From assembly GCF_963082655.1 (NCBI RefSeq), contig NC_081553.1:34168882-34232881 (forward strand): a stretch of 64,000 nt of DNA, in the 5' to 3' direction. Position 1 is the first letter of the stretch. Every line of letters begins with the position of its first letter. Below the pieces are notes generated by a model, which was not told the origin of the DNA, did not search any database, and worked only from the letters and a program-made list of their open reading frames with translations. This document shows, piece after piece, positions 53,261 through 64,000 of the stretch. Source of the stretch: Stomoxys calcitrans (taxonomy: Eukaryota; Arthropoda; Insecta; Diptera; Muscidae). Made by a program: the position numbers and the translations under genes.

Positions 53261-54700
53261 AAAAAATATTCAGTTGAGCCAGTGTTTGAACACTTAAATC
53301 CCTATTGGCTTCTATTATTAACCACAACAATACTTTTGTAAATTCAATAATTATTTCATGCGACGAAAGCATCTTCATTCATTACTTGCCCTCTCATTAA
53401 ATTCAAATAAATTTAAATTCAAATACCCGTTACTAATTGCGACTATACATCACTAGTCTATAGGTACAAACGAATAAATGTTGTATTAGTAAATTAAGGC
53501 AGACCTCAAGCTAAAGCTGCAAAAAAGAAAGAAAGCTCCTCTACATATGAAGGCGGCATTAGACTACTTTAAGAGTGAAAAGAAATAAAATGAAATGAAA
53601 AAAAAAACTCATGATGATTATTTATTCCCACTTGCACTTGAAGCAGGCACAAGTTTCGCGCCAATTTCCATTAAAAGAAACAACAACACACTGATAAAAG
53701 CTTATGTTGTTTTTGCACTTTTTTTTTGACTTGGCATCTATTTATTCTCTTCTCTAAAGGTCGATACAACAACAACATCCTCTCTGGCTGGACAATGACA
53801 GCGATACGCAAATGACAAAAAAAAAAGGTAATCTATTTCTTTTTGGGTGTGAGTACAAAGAGATTGCAAGAGTTGGAGGGAGGAGAGCAAATGAGAGACT
53901 CTTGTATCTTGAACCGAGATTAGTTACTTATGCGATGACAGTTTTAATTTGTTGTGAATAATTTACAATAAACCAAGCACCAGACACTTTCGAAGCTATT
54001 AGAACAGTCATCTAGTGTGGCGTTTATGTTTGTATACAGACGGCTGGCTAGATTGAACTTTAAGTGGTAGCATGGGGCGGACTTTAACAATAGCTTCTCA
54101 CGTCTGTGTGTATGCCTGAACATGTACTAAGTCTATGCAACTCAGTTATAGATGGGGACATGTATGCACACATCTATACACATATGTATGTGCAATTTCT
54201 AGGCAATTTGTATTTTGCACATTTTTCGGAGAGATATGAGCAACTAATACGAGTACAATTTAAAATGGAATGAATAATTTTTGTTAGATAATTTCTTTAG
54301 CATTGAGACAGGCACGGTTATCTATGGTTTAATTGGGTTTTTTTTTGGGTTAACTTCTATCTGTGTGTACATTCGCAACGGATGTTTTATTGACTTTTTG
54401 CCAACGGAAATTGGTTGCGATTTTTTTTGTTAGATAAACTTAAATCGTGGCGTTTAGGTAAACTGAGTGGAAAAAACAGGTATTATTTAATCTTAATTTG
54501 TAAAAATGTCATGTGCAATAAAATGTATGAAATTAATCAGCTACTAACTACAAGTCTTAAGAGAGAAAGAGGGAGGGGGTATAAAAAAAGCAAAGTTCTT
54601 GTTTTAGATTTTATTTTTGTATTGAAAAACTTTATTGTACGAAAACTTAAACGGTAGCTGTGTTGGTAACAAACTTGGGTGACAAGTTGGGGTTGTAGGC
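53261..54700. other. AT-rich spacer, no gene recognised
   Basis: Long A/T runs, CAACAACAACA-type short repeats at 53764-53774, and no exon-like open frame with splice sites that I could support. Confidence 0.4.
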
Positions 54701-56087
54701 TTTCTAAAGAAGAATTGTGTCGATATTTCTTTAAAAAAATTGTCTAAAAATTTTTCAAGCAAAAATTTTGCAAAACTTCTTCGTATAGCAAATTTGGTGA
54801 AAATGTTTTTTGTGAAATTTTATCTCGGATTTTCTTTCTAAAGAAATTTTTTTAAAAATTTCCTCTAAAGAAAATCACATCAAGATTTGTTCCAAAAGAA
54901 AATTTTGTCCAAAATTCATAGAAAAAATTTCATTCAAATTGTTTCCTTAGAAAAATTTCATTGAAATTGTTTCATAATTTTAAATTGTCGAATTTTTATG
55001 GTAAGAAAAGGTGCCCACTGTAGCGCCTAGGTTAGCATGTCCGCCTATGACGCTGAACGCCTGGGTTCGAATCCTGGTGAGACTATAAGCAAAAATTTTT
55101 GAGGTACTACTCCATGTAAAACTTCTCTCCAAAGAGGTGTCGCACTGCGGCACGCCGTTCAGACTTGGTTATAAAAAGGAGGTCCCTTATCATAGAGCTT
55201 AAAATATGAATCGGATTGTTCTCATTGACATCTGAGAGTTTGCCCCTGTTCCTTAGTGGAATGGTCATTGCCAAAATTTGCAATTTGCAAGAAAAGATAA
55301 TTTTTTTTATTAAAAATTATTGAAAATTTTCTTTATTAAAAATGTTCTTTGGGAGTAAATTTTGTCAGCAGTTTAACGCAGAAAAATTTGTCAAATTTTT
55401 TTCTTAAAAATATTTTCTGTTTTTCTTATTTAGTCGACACTTTTTCCTATCGAAAAATGTTTCAACATTTGTTCTATAAAAAATTTTTCAAATTTTTTTC
55501 AAAAGAAAAAAAGTTCATCGAAAGGAAAGAAGAGTTCATCAAAATATTTTCCTTAAGAAAAATTCATCGAAATTTCATGCAAATTTCTATAGAAAATGTA
55601 ATTGTAAAAAATTTTTCGTATTGAAAACTTGGTCCTAGAGAAATTTTGTTAAAAATTTGCTTCTAAAGAAAGTTTCACCAAAATTTATCGAAAGTTTTTC
55701 CTAGAAAAAATTTCATTCAAATTGTTTCCTACAATTTCGTTGAAATTGTTTTATATTTTTGTATTGCCTACATTTTTTATTGTGTCGAAATTCTTTCATA
55801 AAAACATTTAGCCAGTTTTTTTTGCTTTAGAAAATTTTGTCTCATTTTTTCGTATAGAAAATTTGGCCAACATTTTTTCTAGGGAAAATTTACTTCAACT
55901 TTTTTCTATGGAAAATTTCCTCACTTTTTTAAATTTAATCAAAATTTCCTTCTAAAAATAATTTCATCAACATTTCTTCCTAGAAAAATTTATAGATCTT
56001 TTTTTCTCTATTTATTGGAAAAAATTTCGTCAAAACTTTTTTCATACTAAATTTGGCCAAAATTTGTTTCTATGGAAAATTTACGCC
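54701..56087. repeat. Degenerate 25-40 bp AT-rich tandem repeat
   Basis: Recurrent AAATTTCATCGAAATTTC / TTTTCTTTAGAAAATTT motifs on both sides of a SINE insertion. Similar in composition and spacing to 28918-29830 and to the 27-bp minisatellite, but far less regular. Confidence 0.55.
55011..55288 (+). mobile_element. tRNA-derived SINE copy S8
   Basis: Head GCCCACTGTAGCGCCTAGG (A box with two changes) and GGTTCGAATCC, body and tail. Flanked by AAGAAAAG at 55003-55010 and 55289-55296, an 8-base target duplication. Inserted in the degenerate AT-rich repeat. Confidence 0.88.
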
Positions 56088-56089
56088 AA

Positions 56090-57257
56090 TTTTTATACCC
56101 ACCACCGAAGGATGGGGGTATATTCATTTTGTCATTCCGTTTGCAATACATCGAAATATCCATTTCCGACCCTATAAAGTATATATTGTATATTCTTGAT
56201 CAGCGTAAAAATCTAAGACGATCTAGACATGTCCGTCCGTCTGTCTGTCTAAATCACGCTACAGTCTTCAAAAATAGAGATATTGAGCTGAAACTTTGCA
56301 CAGATCCTTTTTTTGTCCGTAAGCAGGTTAAGTTTGAAAATCTTGATATAGCCCCCATATAGACCGATCGGCCGAATCAGGGTCTTAGGCCCATAAAAGG
56401 CACATTAATTATCCGATTTTGCTGAAATTTGGAACAGTAAGTTGTCTTAGGAAATGTAGCTGCCATATAGATCGATCCCTCGATTTAAGGTTTTGGGCCC
56501 ATAAAAGGCGCATTTATTGTCCGATGTCGCCTAAATTTGGGACAGTGAGTTAAGTAAAGCCCCTTGACATACTTCTGCAATATGGCACAAATCGGTCTAG
56601 ATTTGGATATAGCTGCCATATAAACCGATCTCTCAGTTTTCAGTTCATAAAAAGCGCATTTATTGTCCGATGTCGACGAAATTAGGGACAGTGAGTTGTG
56701 GTAGGCCCTTCGATATCCTTCTTCAATTTCACTCAGATCCGACCAGATTTGAATATAGCTGCCATATAGACCGATTTCTCAATTTAATGTTTTGAGTCCA
56801 TAACAGGCGCATTTATTATCCAATGTTGCCGAAATTTGGGAGAGAGAGTTAAGTTAAGCCCCTCCACATATTTCTGCAATTTGGTCTAGATCGATCAAGA
56901 TTTGCATATAGCTGCCATATACACCGATATATCGATTTGAAATCTTGGCCCCAAAAAAGGCTCATTTAATATCCGATTTAACTGAAATTTGACACAGTGA
57001 CTTATGTTAGGATTTTCGACATCAATTTTGTATATGGTTCAGATTGGTTTATTTTTAGATATAACTACTAAAAGACCAATGTTTTGTCATACACAATTGA
57101 ACAATGACTTGTACCTATTAGTATTTGGTCCAAATTGGAACATGTTTCGATATAACTGCTATGGGACATAAGGTATGCAATTTTCACCGGATTTTGATGA
57201 AAGGTGGTTTACATATATACGCGAGGTGGTGGGTATCCAACGCCTTTTTACTTGTTT
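56090..57257 (+). mobile_element. Family B element B7 lacking its palindrome
   Basis: Left end TTTATACCCACCACCGAAGG, GTCCGTCCGTCTGTCTGTC at 56231-56249, about five units and ACGCGAGGTGGTGGGTATCC. Then AA joins straight to CGCCTTTTTACTTGTTTT (57241-57258). The 22 bases that hold the palindrome in all other right ends are missing. Confidence 0.9.
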
Positions 57258-57677
57258 TAATTCAATCTGCCGACTTGACTTATTGAGCACCACTCTTATA
57301 GCCTATTTGTCTATCTCGAAACGAATTTTTCGCGTCACTCAAGAGTTTGTTTACAATGGAATTCGAGCAAAAGGGAAGAATTTCGATGTATAAACAGAGT
57401 TATCAAAGTCAAAAGAGATAATAGCTCAACAAAAATAAATACCTTAAACCAGCTATATAGACGAATATAGACCGGAAAAAGAAGCCCAGACGAACGAAAA
57501 GCAACCGTTCGACATCGCCAAGCGGGCTATTAATCTGTCTAAACTCTCATAACACCAGTTTAATTTTGGAACAGATCCCATACAAACCAATCAAGAATTT
57601 TGACTACCTGAGCATCTACAGGGTATCTGTAATGCCTGTGGTTGAATTCGACTCGATTTGATTTTATTAAAAAATTA
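57258..57677. other. Spacer, nothing recognised
   Basis: AT-rich spacer between family B element B7 and the family F element. No feature identified. Confidence 0.35.
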
Positions 57678-57938
57678 ACGGCCTTTTTAATAAAACTTAC
57701 TGTCTGTTTCACTTACTTTGTCACTGAAAATGAGTGACTACCGTTCGCCCTTGTGTCAAAACCAGCTGATTACATAAAGGAGAAACAGATGTTGCTTTGA
57801 CTGACTGGACTCATTTGAGTTAAAAAAAGTCAGTGAAACAGGTAGATTTGAAAAAAGACTTTGTTTGACAGATTTCCTTTATAAAACTGAAAAATAGACC
57901 TATTTTAAGGCTTCATAAAGTTTTGTGAATAAGACCGT
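57678..57938. mobile_element. Family F inverted-repeat element F2
   Basis: Left ACGGCCTTTTTAATAAAACT and right AGTTTTGTGAATAAGACCGT. The interior has a second inverted pair (GTTTCACTTACTTTGTCACTG / CAGTGAAACAGG). Larger than F1. Foldback-like, no coding capacity. Confidence 0.6.
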
Positions 57939-59106
57939 AAGCATTTTAAATTCTATTTATCTCCTTAGGGCTGTCCCTACATATAAAAAAAAGAAGTAAC
58001 TGATTATCGTTGAAGCTCCTGAAGATGGAGAGTACATTAAACTCAGCCGTTTCTTCTCTTGCTCTCTCCCTTTCTCTCTCTAGACCTTACAAAATATGTC
58101 AATTTTATTTGGACTTCATTAAAAGAGACTCACTCATCCGTATCACGTACTTATGAATAGCCTTCCTCACAAATATCTAACACTGATAAGACCAAGAGAC
58201 TAAATAAAACATCATTGCTGATAACTTTTTAAAGACAACTAAGTATAGAATCGCCTTTCGCAATTTTTACTGTTCTTACCGCAGCACGACAAGTGTGTGG
58301 AAGAAAAATTATTATGTAACTCTTTTTAAATAAATAAAGGCAAACATATATATTTAGAGTCTGATATTACTTGAGGCGGCATAGCCCGTCTGTTTCCTTC
58401 TTTCTCTCTCTTACCATACCATTCCATAAATAAGAACTGAAACTGGAACTGATAAAGACTATTGATAAGCAGAATATTATGAGTATTATTATTATGTGAT
58501 GGCCCTACATTGCTAAGCCAAGAGAGGGCAGAGAGGAGCAATATGTTTGTACTCCTCCAAGTACACGTAATTACTGTGCAAATGTTGATGATGCTACGTT
58601 TGAAATAGAAAAAAAAAGAGCTTAATACAAAAACAATAACATTGTATAAATGACACACTTAGTCAAGTTTTTTTTTATGATACGAGTACTTCAAAGGCAA
58701 CGTTCTTGTTGTTTAAATATACAATTGTAGAGACGACGAGTTAATGTTACCAACTGGATCGAATGTTAATTACACTTGGACAGGGTAGAGAGAGTATGAG
58801 ACTCATTCATTGAGCACAGAGTGTATTACAAATAAATATTTCTTAGACCAATTCTCGAGAAACAATAGAGGTCAAAGGACAATTCCGAGAATTATAAGAA
58901 GTCATCGTGGTTCTATGAATAGGGATAATTGCAAATTGAAGGAATATATTCTTTAGAAATACGGAATTTTAACCTGGAATAATAAAAACCATTTGTGGTT
59001 TTTGCTGCTATTAAAGTTCGAGAACCTTCGGCATCATCAGTGTATCCATTACCAAATTCGAAGTCAGCAGTGTCAGCCAAGATTTTTTTTAACAATATCT
59101 TATATA
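57939..59106. other. AT-rich spacer with pyrimidine tract
   Basis: CTCTTGCTCTCTCCCTTTCT at about 58055-58074, otherwise no repeat family. Contains the unidentified minus-strand frame at 58913-59095. Confidence 0.4.
58913..59095 (-). pseudogene. Unidentified coding-like frame next to a family A insertion
   Basis: From 59083 the minus strand reads ILADTADFEFGNGYTDDAEG then SRTLIAAKTTNGFYYSRLKF to a stop at 58913. The composition (acidic, Gly/Tyr-rich) looks less random than nearby frames. It has no ATG (the first codon would be TTG) and no acceptor before the family A element that begins at 59107. A TTATTATTCCAG acceptor-like site lies within it. It may be part of a disrupted exon. Weak. Confidence 0.2.
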
Positions 59107-59690
59107 TAACAAGTAATAGCGTACAAAGTTCGAATCGGGCCGAATCTTATATACCCTCCACCATGGATCGCATTTGCCGAGTTCTATACGCGGTATTTCT
59201 TTTTAGGCAATCAAAGAATATTGAATAAGAGCTGTTATGCTATTGGAGCTATATCAAGTTATAGTCCGAATCGCACCATAAATGAATGCTGAAGTCATTG
59301 CGTAATATTTCAGTTCATTCGGATAAGAATTGCGCCTTGTAGGGGCTCAAGAAGCAAAATCGGGAGATAGGTTTATATGGAAGCTGTATCTAGCTACTGA
59401 TCGATTCAGACCATATTAAATCGGATGAGAATTGCGCCCTCTGGAGGCTCAAGAAGTTAAGATCCCAGATAGGTTTATATAGCAGCTATATCAGGTTATG
59501 TACCGATTTGCACCATAGCACAGTTATTGGAAGTCATAACAAAATACCTCATGCAAAATTTCAGCCAAATCGGATGAGAATTACGCTCTATTGGCTTAAG
59601 AAGTCAAGATCCAAGATCGGTTTATATGATGGTTATACCAGATTACGAACCGAAATAGAAATAGACTTTGTTAAAATGTCCGCAAAATAA
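59107..59690 (-). mobile_element. Family A element A14, right end truncated
   Basis: Left end AACAAGTAATAGCGTACAAA, damaged palindrome GTTCGAATCGGGCCGAATC and TATACCCTCCACCATGGATC. Two to three units follow, with no GACR run. Confidence 0.78.
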
Positions 59691-60719
59691 TTAAACTGTA
59701 GACCAGTATGGCTATGGGTTATTACAAACCTTCTTTCGACCTGAAATTATACACTCTTGAAAGGATTTCTTCGTATAGAAAATTTGTTACAATTTTTTCC
59801 ATTTTATTCAATTTTCGGTGAATTCTATCGGTACTGATTCCTTGCAACTATCATACTTAACACATTATCGAACTTAACACATTGTAAGAACATATTAATT
59901 CCGTTATCGATTTGCCTTCCTACCACTATTAATATTCATACCACGAAAAAAAAACAATTACAACATCGTCGCATTGATTTCAATTAATAGGTAGGCATAC
60001 TTTGTCAATCAATACGTGCCATGTAAAAATACTCATTTCATCTATAATAGACGTTAATTACAAAATTCGTAGAACGTAAACAACAAACCCAAATCTCATG
60101 TCATAGGCAACAACTAGTTGTGGCCATTGAAAGCTGGCTGAAAATGGCTAAGTTTAAGGTCATTTTCATTAAATATTCATAAGAGGCCACACTGTATTTG
60201 TTGGTCGTTTCCTTTTATTTTCCCGGGTAATTTGGTTGAAGCGAATGCAGCTGTTACCGGAACATGCGATTTGTCCCACATTCACCTTTCTTTGAATCAA
60301 AAAACGAAGTACGAAGAAACATCCCACGTCAACTTTCGTTTGCGGTATTGTTAAATGGAAAAAATCAAGGTGTGATTATTACATATAAACAGAAAAAAAA
60401 CCAAATGTAAAATATAGCTTGAAAACCTAGATCCCTACTCACACCAATATACCATCATGTCTCGTTTTCCTTGCCAAGACCACACGAAAGTTTGCCACAT
60501 TTTCCCATTGAGGTTTGAAGAAAAACTAGAAAACCCACAGACCAACCACACCACAGCAGACAAAACCATAAACGACAAAGATGATGTTGGAAAATGGAAT
60601 AAAACAAAAACAATGCTAAACTTTCATTTAGGAAGACACAAGAAATTAATACAATGTTTATATTAGGGATTCAAATATTCAATAAATTTTTAACCAAAAA
60701 TTTCCCAAAATCCAAAATT
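59691..60719. other. AT-rich spacer, no gene recognised
   Basis: A plus-strand frame at 60457-60666 has ATG in CATCATGTC context but shows no domain or compositional support. Otherwise nothing. Confidence 0.4.
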
Positions 60720-62085
60720 ACCATAGGTTTGTTTGTCGGTTTATTTGTTTGTTCCGTATAGACTTAGAAACGGCTGAACCGATTCCCTTGAAATTTTCAC
60801 AGACTGTGTAGATTGCTCTGGAAACAAACATAGGCTATATAATTTTTTGATATCGGGAGGGGGGCGGACCCTCCCCTTACCCCAAAAGTACTACCAAAAA
60901 ATAAAAGTGGACCGATCGGGACAATATGGGATTCAAATTCAAGAGTAGAGTACGAGTATTCAAGAGTAGAGTACGAATTTCATAATAAAAGTTAGGTTCA
61001 AGTACCTGGGGGGCTGCCCCAGCCCCTTAAAATAAGTTTATTTGACGATCATGACAATATGGGACTCAAATGAAAGTTATTCGGGAAAATTATTACGAAA
61101 ATGGTTAGGAATTAGGAAAAGGCTTTATAGTTTATTGATAACGGAAGGGGGCGGACCCTCCACCGTTACCCCAAAATCACCACCCAAAATCTAAAGTGGA
61201 CCGATAAGGACAATATGGGTATCAAATGAAATGCATGCGGGAATTGATAACGAATCGGGCATACAAATTCATGACGAAGTATAGGGGGTCACCCCACCTC
61301 CAAAAAACGCCCAAAATGGGCACATTAGCCAATCACGGATATATGGGACACGATTTGTTTGTTTCGTAAGACTGAAAAACGGCAGAACCGATTTTCTCGA
61401 ATTTTTCGCATATTGTGTTGGTCTGGAAGGAAATATAGGCTATATAATTTTTCGGTATCGGAAGGGGGAGGGACCCTCCCCTTTATGCCAAAATGTCCTA
61501 TCGGGACCATATAGGTATCAAATGATAGGTATTGAAGAGTAGAATACGAATATGGTACCAAAATTTGAGTCCTAGTCCAACCCCAAAACTCCTCCAAACA
61601 GACATATTGGACGTTAATTTAAATATGGGACTCAAATAAAAGGTATTCGGGAGTAGATAATGAATATGGTCAGGAAGTAGGAATGGGCTTTATAATTTAT
61701 TGATAACGGAAGGGGCGGACCCTCCACCGTTACCCCAAAAGCACCGCCCAAAATCAAAAGTGGACCGATAAGGACAATATGGGTATCAAATGAAAAGCAT
61801 GCGGGAATTGATAACGAATCTGGCATACAAATTCATGACGAAGTATAGGGGATCACCCCACTTCCAAAAAACGCCCAAAATGGGCACATTAGCCAATCAC
61901 AGATATATGGGACTCGGTTTGTTTGTTCCGTATAGGCTGAAAAACAGCAGAACCGATTTTCTCGAAATTTTTGCATATTGTGTAGGTTGGTCTGGACGGA
62001 AACATAGGTTTTTTTTTAGTCCCCACCCTAAAAAGACATTAGAGTTAAAGAAGACGCAGCGGAGCGGGCCCGGTTCAGCTAGTTA
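60720..62085 (+). mobile_element. Family E element E2
   Basis: Starts TTTGTTTGTCGGTTTATTTG and CGGCTGAACCGATTCCC. Repeated units follow with CGGACCCTCCCCTTACCCC, GACAATATGGG and TCAAATGAAAGGTATTCGGG. Ends AAGACGCAGCGGAGCGGGCC and CGGTTCAGCTAGTT at 62060-62085. Two near-identical 300-base sections (61080-61320 and 61600-61920) indicate internal duplication. Confidence 0.8.
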
Positions 62086-63663
62086 TCAATATAATCAAAA
62101 CATCAATTATTCCAATACTCCTAGCAGCAAAGTTGGTCCGGAAGGAAACATAGGTTTTTTAATTTTTCGGTATCGGAAGGGGGACGGACCCTCCTCCTTA
62201 TGCCAAAATCACAACCCAAAATCAAAAGTGGACCGATCGGGACAATATAGGTATCAAATGATAGGTATTGGACAGTAGAATACGAATATGGTACTAAAAT
62301 TTGTGTCTTAGTACCCATCGGGCCGCCCCAACCCCAAAACTCCTCCAAACAGACATATTGGACGTTCATTTCAATATGGGGCTCAAATGAAAGGTATTCG
62401 GGAGTGGATTTCGAATCTGGCATAAAAAATCAGATCCAAGTATAGGGGGTCACGCCACCGCTCGAAAACACTATTGGACCCATTATGACTATATGATACT
62501 TGGCTGAACCGATTTTCCTAAAATTTTTATAGATTTTTTGCGTTTGTCTGCAAGGAAACATAGTCTGTATAATTTTTAGAAAACGGGTGGAGGCGAATCT
62601 CCCCCTTACCCCAAAAACGCCACCCTTATCCGAAAGAGGTCTGATGGGCACAATAAGGGTCTCAAATGAAAGGTATTGGAGACCAGGAAACGAATATGGT
62701 ATTAAAATTTGGGTCCAGCGTGACCCTTCCCCCCCCCCCCCCAACCCCAAAACTCCTCAAAAAAAAAATATTTTAAGTTCATGTGAATATGGGACTCAAA
62801 TGAAAAGTATTAGGCAGTAGATTACAAATATGGCATAAAACATTAGGTCCAAGTAATGGGAGGTCGCCCACCCCCAAATGGGCATATTAGCCGACCATGG
62901 CTATATGGGACTCAAATGAAGTCTAGGTGGCGCTTTTCCTCCTAAAGATACATCAAATGGGTTATCAAATGAAAGATATTTCAGAGTAGAAAACAAATTT
63001 GATGCATAATTTTGGAGCCAAGTGTTTTGGGGTACGCCCTAAAGCACCTCCCAAAGTGAACTTCATTTCCGTAGGGAATAAAAAACGAATTTGATATCTA
63101 TTTTCAGCGCAAAGTGCAGGTGGCCGCCCCAGCCCCAAAACACCCTCCAAACGGTTCATATGTACCATGGCCATGGCAATATGGGGCTCAAATTAATTCC
63201 ATTTGGAAGTGCAACACTAATTTGATATCCATATTTGAGTCGAAATGTCTGAGGTGCCATCCCTCCCCTAATGAGAACATTACCCTAAGGAAGAACATTA
63301 CCACCAGGAACCGAGAAGGGGCAAATTCTCACACATCAATGAGTGCTTTCCGATTCAAGTTTAAACTCAATGATAAGGGAACTTTTTTTAAAGCCGAGTC
63401 CGAACAGCGTCCCGCAGTGCGACACCTCTTTGGCAAACATTTTTTAAATGACTGTGCAAGGCATTGTACCTGGCAAATGTCGCCAACATTAAGAGGGGAT
63501 AAACACAGCTTTGTCCGATGTTCTCGCCAGGATTCGAAAGCTTTTAGCGTCATAGTCTACAATGGCACGATTCCGAAAACCGCATTCGGGGAGAAGTGTC
63601 CCCACCCTAAAAAGATATTACAAAGTTAAAGAAGGCGCAGCGGAGCGGGCCCGGTTCGTCTAG
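62086..63663 (+). mobile_element. Family E element E3, split by a SINE
   Basis: Same unit types as E2, with CCCCCCCCCCCC at 62730-62741 and loss of the left end. The SINE at 63300-63560 lies near its right end, which reads AGAAGGCGCAGCGGAGCGGG and CCCGGTTCGTCTAG. Confidence 0.75.
63300..63560 (-). mobile_element. tRNA-derived SINE copy S9, head truncated
   Basis: Minus-oriented: GAGAAGGGGCAAATTCTC, TCAATGAGTGCTTTCCGATTC, CGTCCCGCAGTGCGACACC, then a degraded B box complement GGATTCGAAAGC and GCGTCATAG. A 17-base insert (AAATGACTGTGCAAGGC type) is seen in the body. Confidence 0.8.
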
Positions 63664-64000
63664 TTACCTAAAAAAAAAATAATAAATATTGGCTCTTAAT
63701 AGCCCTTTCGACAAATTTCCTTTAAAAAAAATTTTGGGAATCAACATCTAATTAACTAAAACTATAACTCCCCTAATGGCAATGAATCACTGGTACCAAA
63801 TAAAAACAGCATTTCTTTCCTATAATTTTTTGGTTTCAGCTAAAATGTATTGCTTACCCTAGAAACAATCATTTGTTGGTTTTTGCTTATTTTTGTGTTT
63901 TATATATATATATATGAATATTTTTTTTTTTTTTTCAAAATTGTGGCGTGTATTATTTTAAGTCATGGTTTGTTTGCCTTTATATTCAGCTTAACACAAC
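63664..64000. other. AT-rich right edge
   Basis: (TA)n run at 63901-63915 and a long T run at 63922-63936. No gene seen. Confidence 0.45.

Noticed and set aside
60457..60666. 69-residue plus-strand gene candidate
   Set aside because: No homology, splice signals or conserved motif could be recognised; composition similar to surrounding spacer.
62430..62750. Open frame over family E, minus strand
   Set aside because: Includes the C-run and repeated unit motifs; no evidence of coding.

Overview
The window looks like nuclear DNA from a muscid-type or other calyptrate fly. The support is spliced insect genes with GT-AG introns, an EHD/Past1-type gene, a clip-domain serine protease, AT-rich spacers and very dense dipteran-style repeats: tRNA-derived SINEs, mariner MITEs, and short elements with (GTCY)n runs and terminal hairpins. 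The species is not determined. Only two host genes can be supported, both partial and both on the minus strand. Most of the sequence is layered transposable elements.

Genes. A clip-domain serine protease begins with a signal-peptide exon (6961-7033), continues with the clip exon (6667-6839) and a linker/start-of-protease exon (2373-2577), and runs off the left edge before its catalytic triad exons. The last two exons of an EHD-family gene (Past1-like; 21039-21212 and 20766-20968) encode the C-terminal EH domain. The GTPase exons were not found in the 42.8 kb to their right. A possible isolated exon lies at 30045-30213 (-).

Mobile elements. The best preserved is a complete Tc1-type transposon at 49435-51075: TA target duplications, two-fold IR/DR ends and an intact 330-aa DD34E transposase. 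Non-autonomous DNA elements include a fold-back element with 202-bp inverted repeats (829-1425, plus a shorter relative at 48736-48982) and four copies of a 237-bp mariner MITE. A tRNA-headed SINE family (about 310 bp) is present in at least eight places, often inserted into older LINE relics. Six LINE relics of several types remain (3717-4700, 10770-10925, 34330-35725, 40861-41526, 45929-47650, 51095-52780).

The dominant class is a set of related short elements, here called families A, B, C and D. Each has tandem units of about 140-165 bp (longer in C) sharing the core GGTTTATATGGCAGCTAT or its complement. Copies that keep their ends have a (GTCY)n run near one end and a near-perfect palindrome (AGTTCGGCCCGGCCGAACTT type) followed by a T-rich end at the other. 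The architecture resembles mini-me/DINE-1 (Helentron-associated) elements, but that assignment is inference. For A-D, strand '+' means the palindrome is on the right. Family E (42246-44475, 60720-63663) is a different long repeat with CCCC-rich units and a GCAGCGGAGCGGGCCC end.

Layout. 1-2330 family A with a nested fold-back element; 2373-7033 protease gene with a repeat-filled intron; 7150-19430 A, B, C, D and H repeats, SINE and MITEs; 19430-21212 Past1 3' end; 21213-34110 family A/D repeats, a 27-bp minisatellite and AT-rich spacer; 34113-44620 SINE/LINE relics, tandem duplications, families B, G and E; 44625-53260 LINE relics, Tc1 element and MITEs; 53261-64000 AT-rich degenerate repeats, B, F, A and E elements. 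Boundaries of repeats are approximate to about 10-30 bases unless target duplications are cited.
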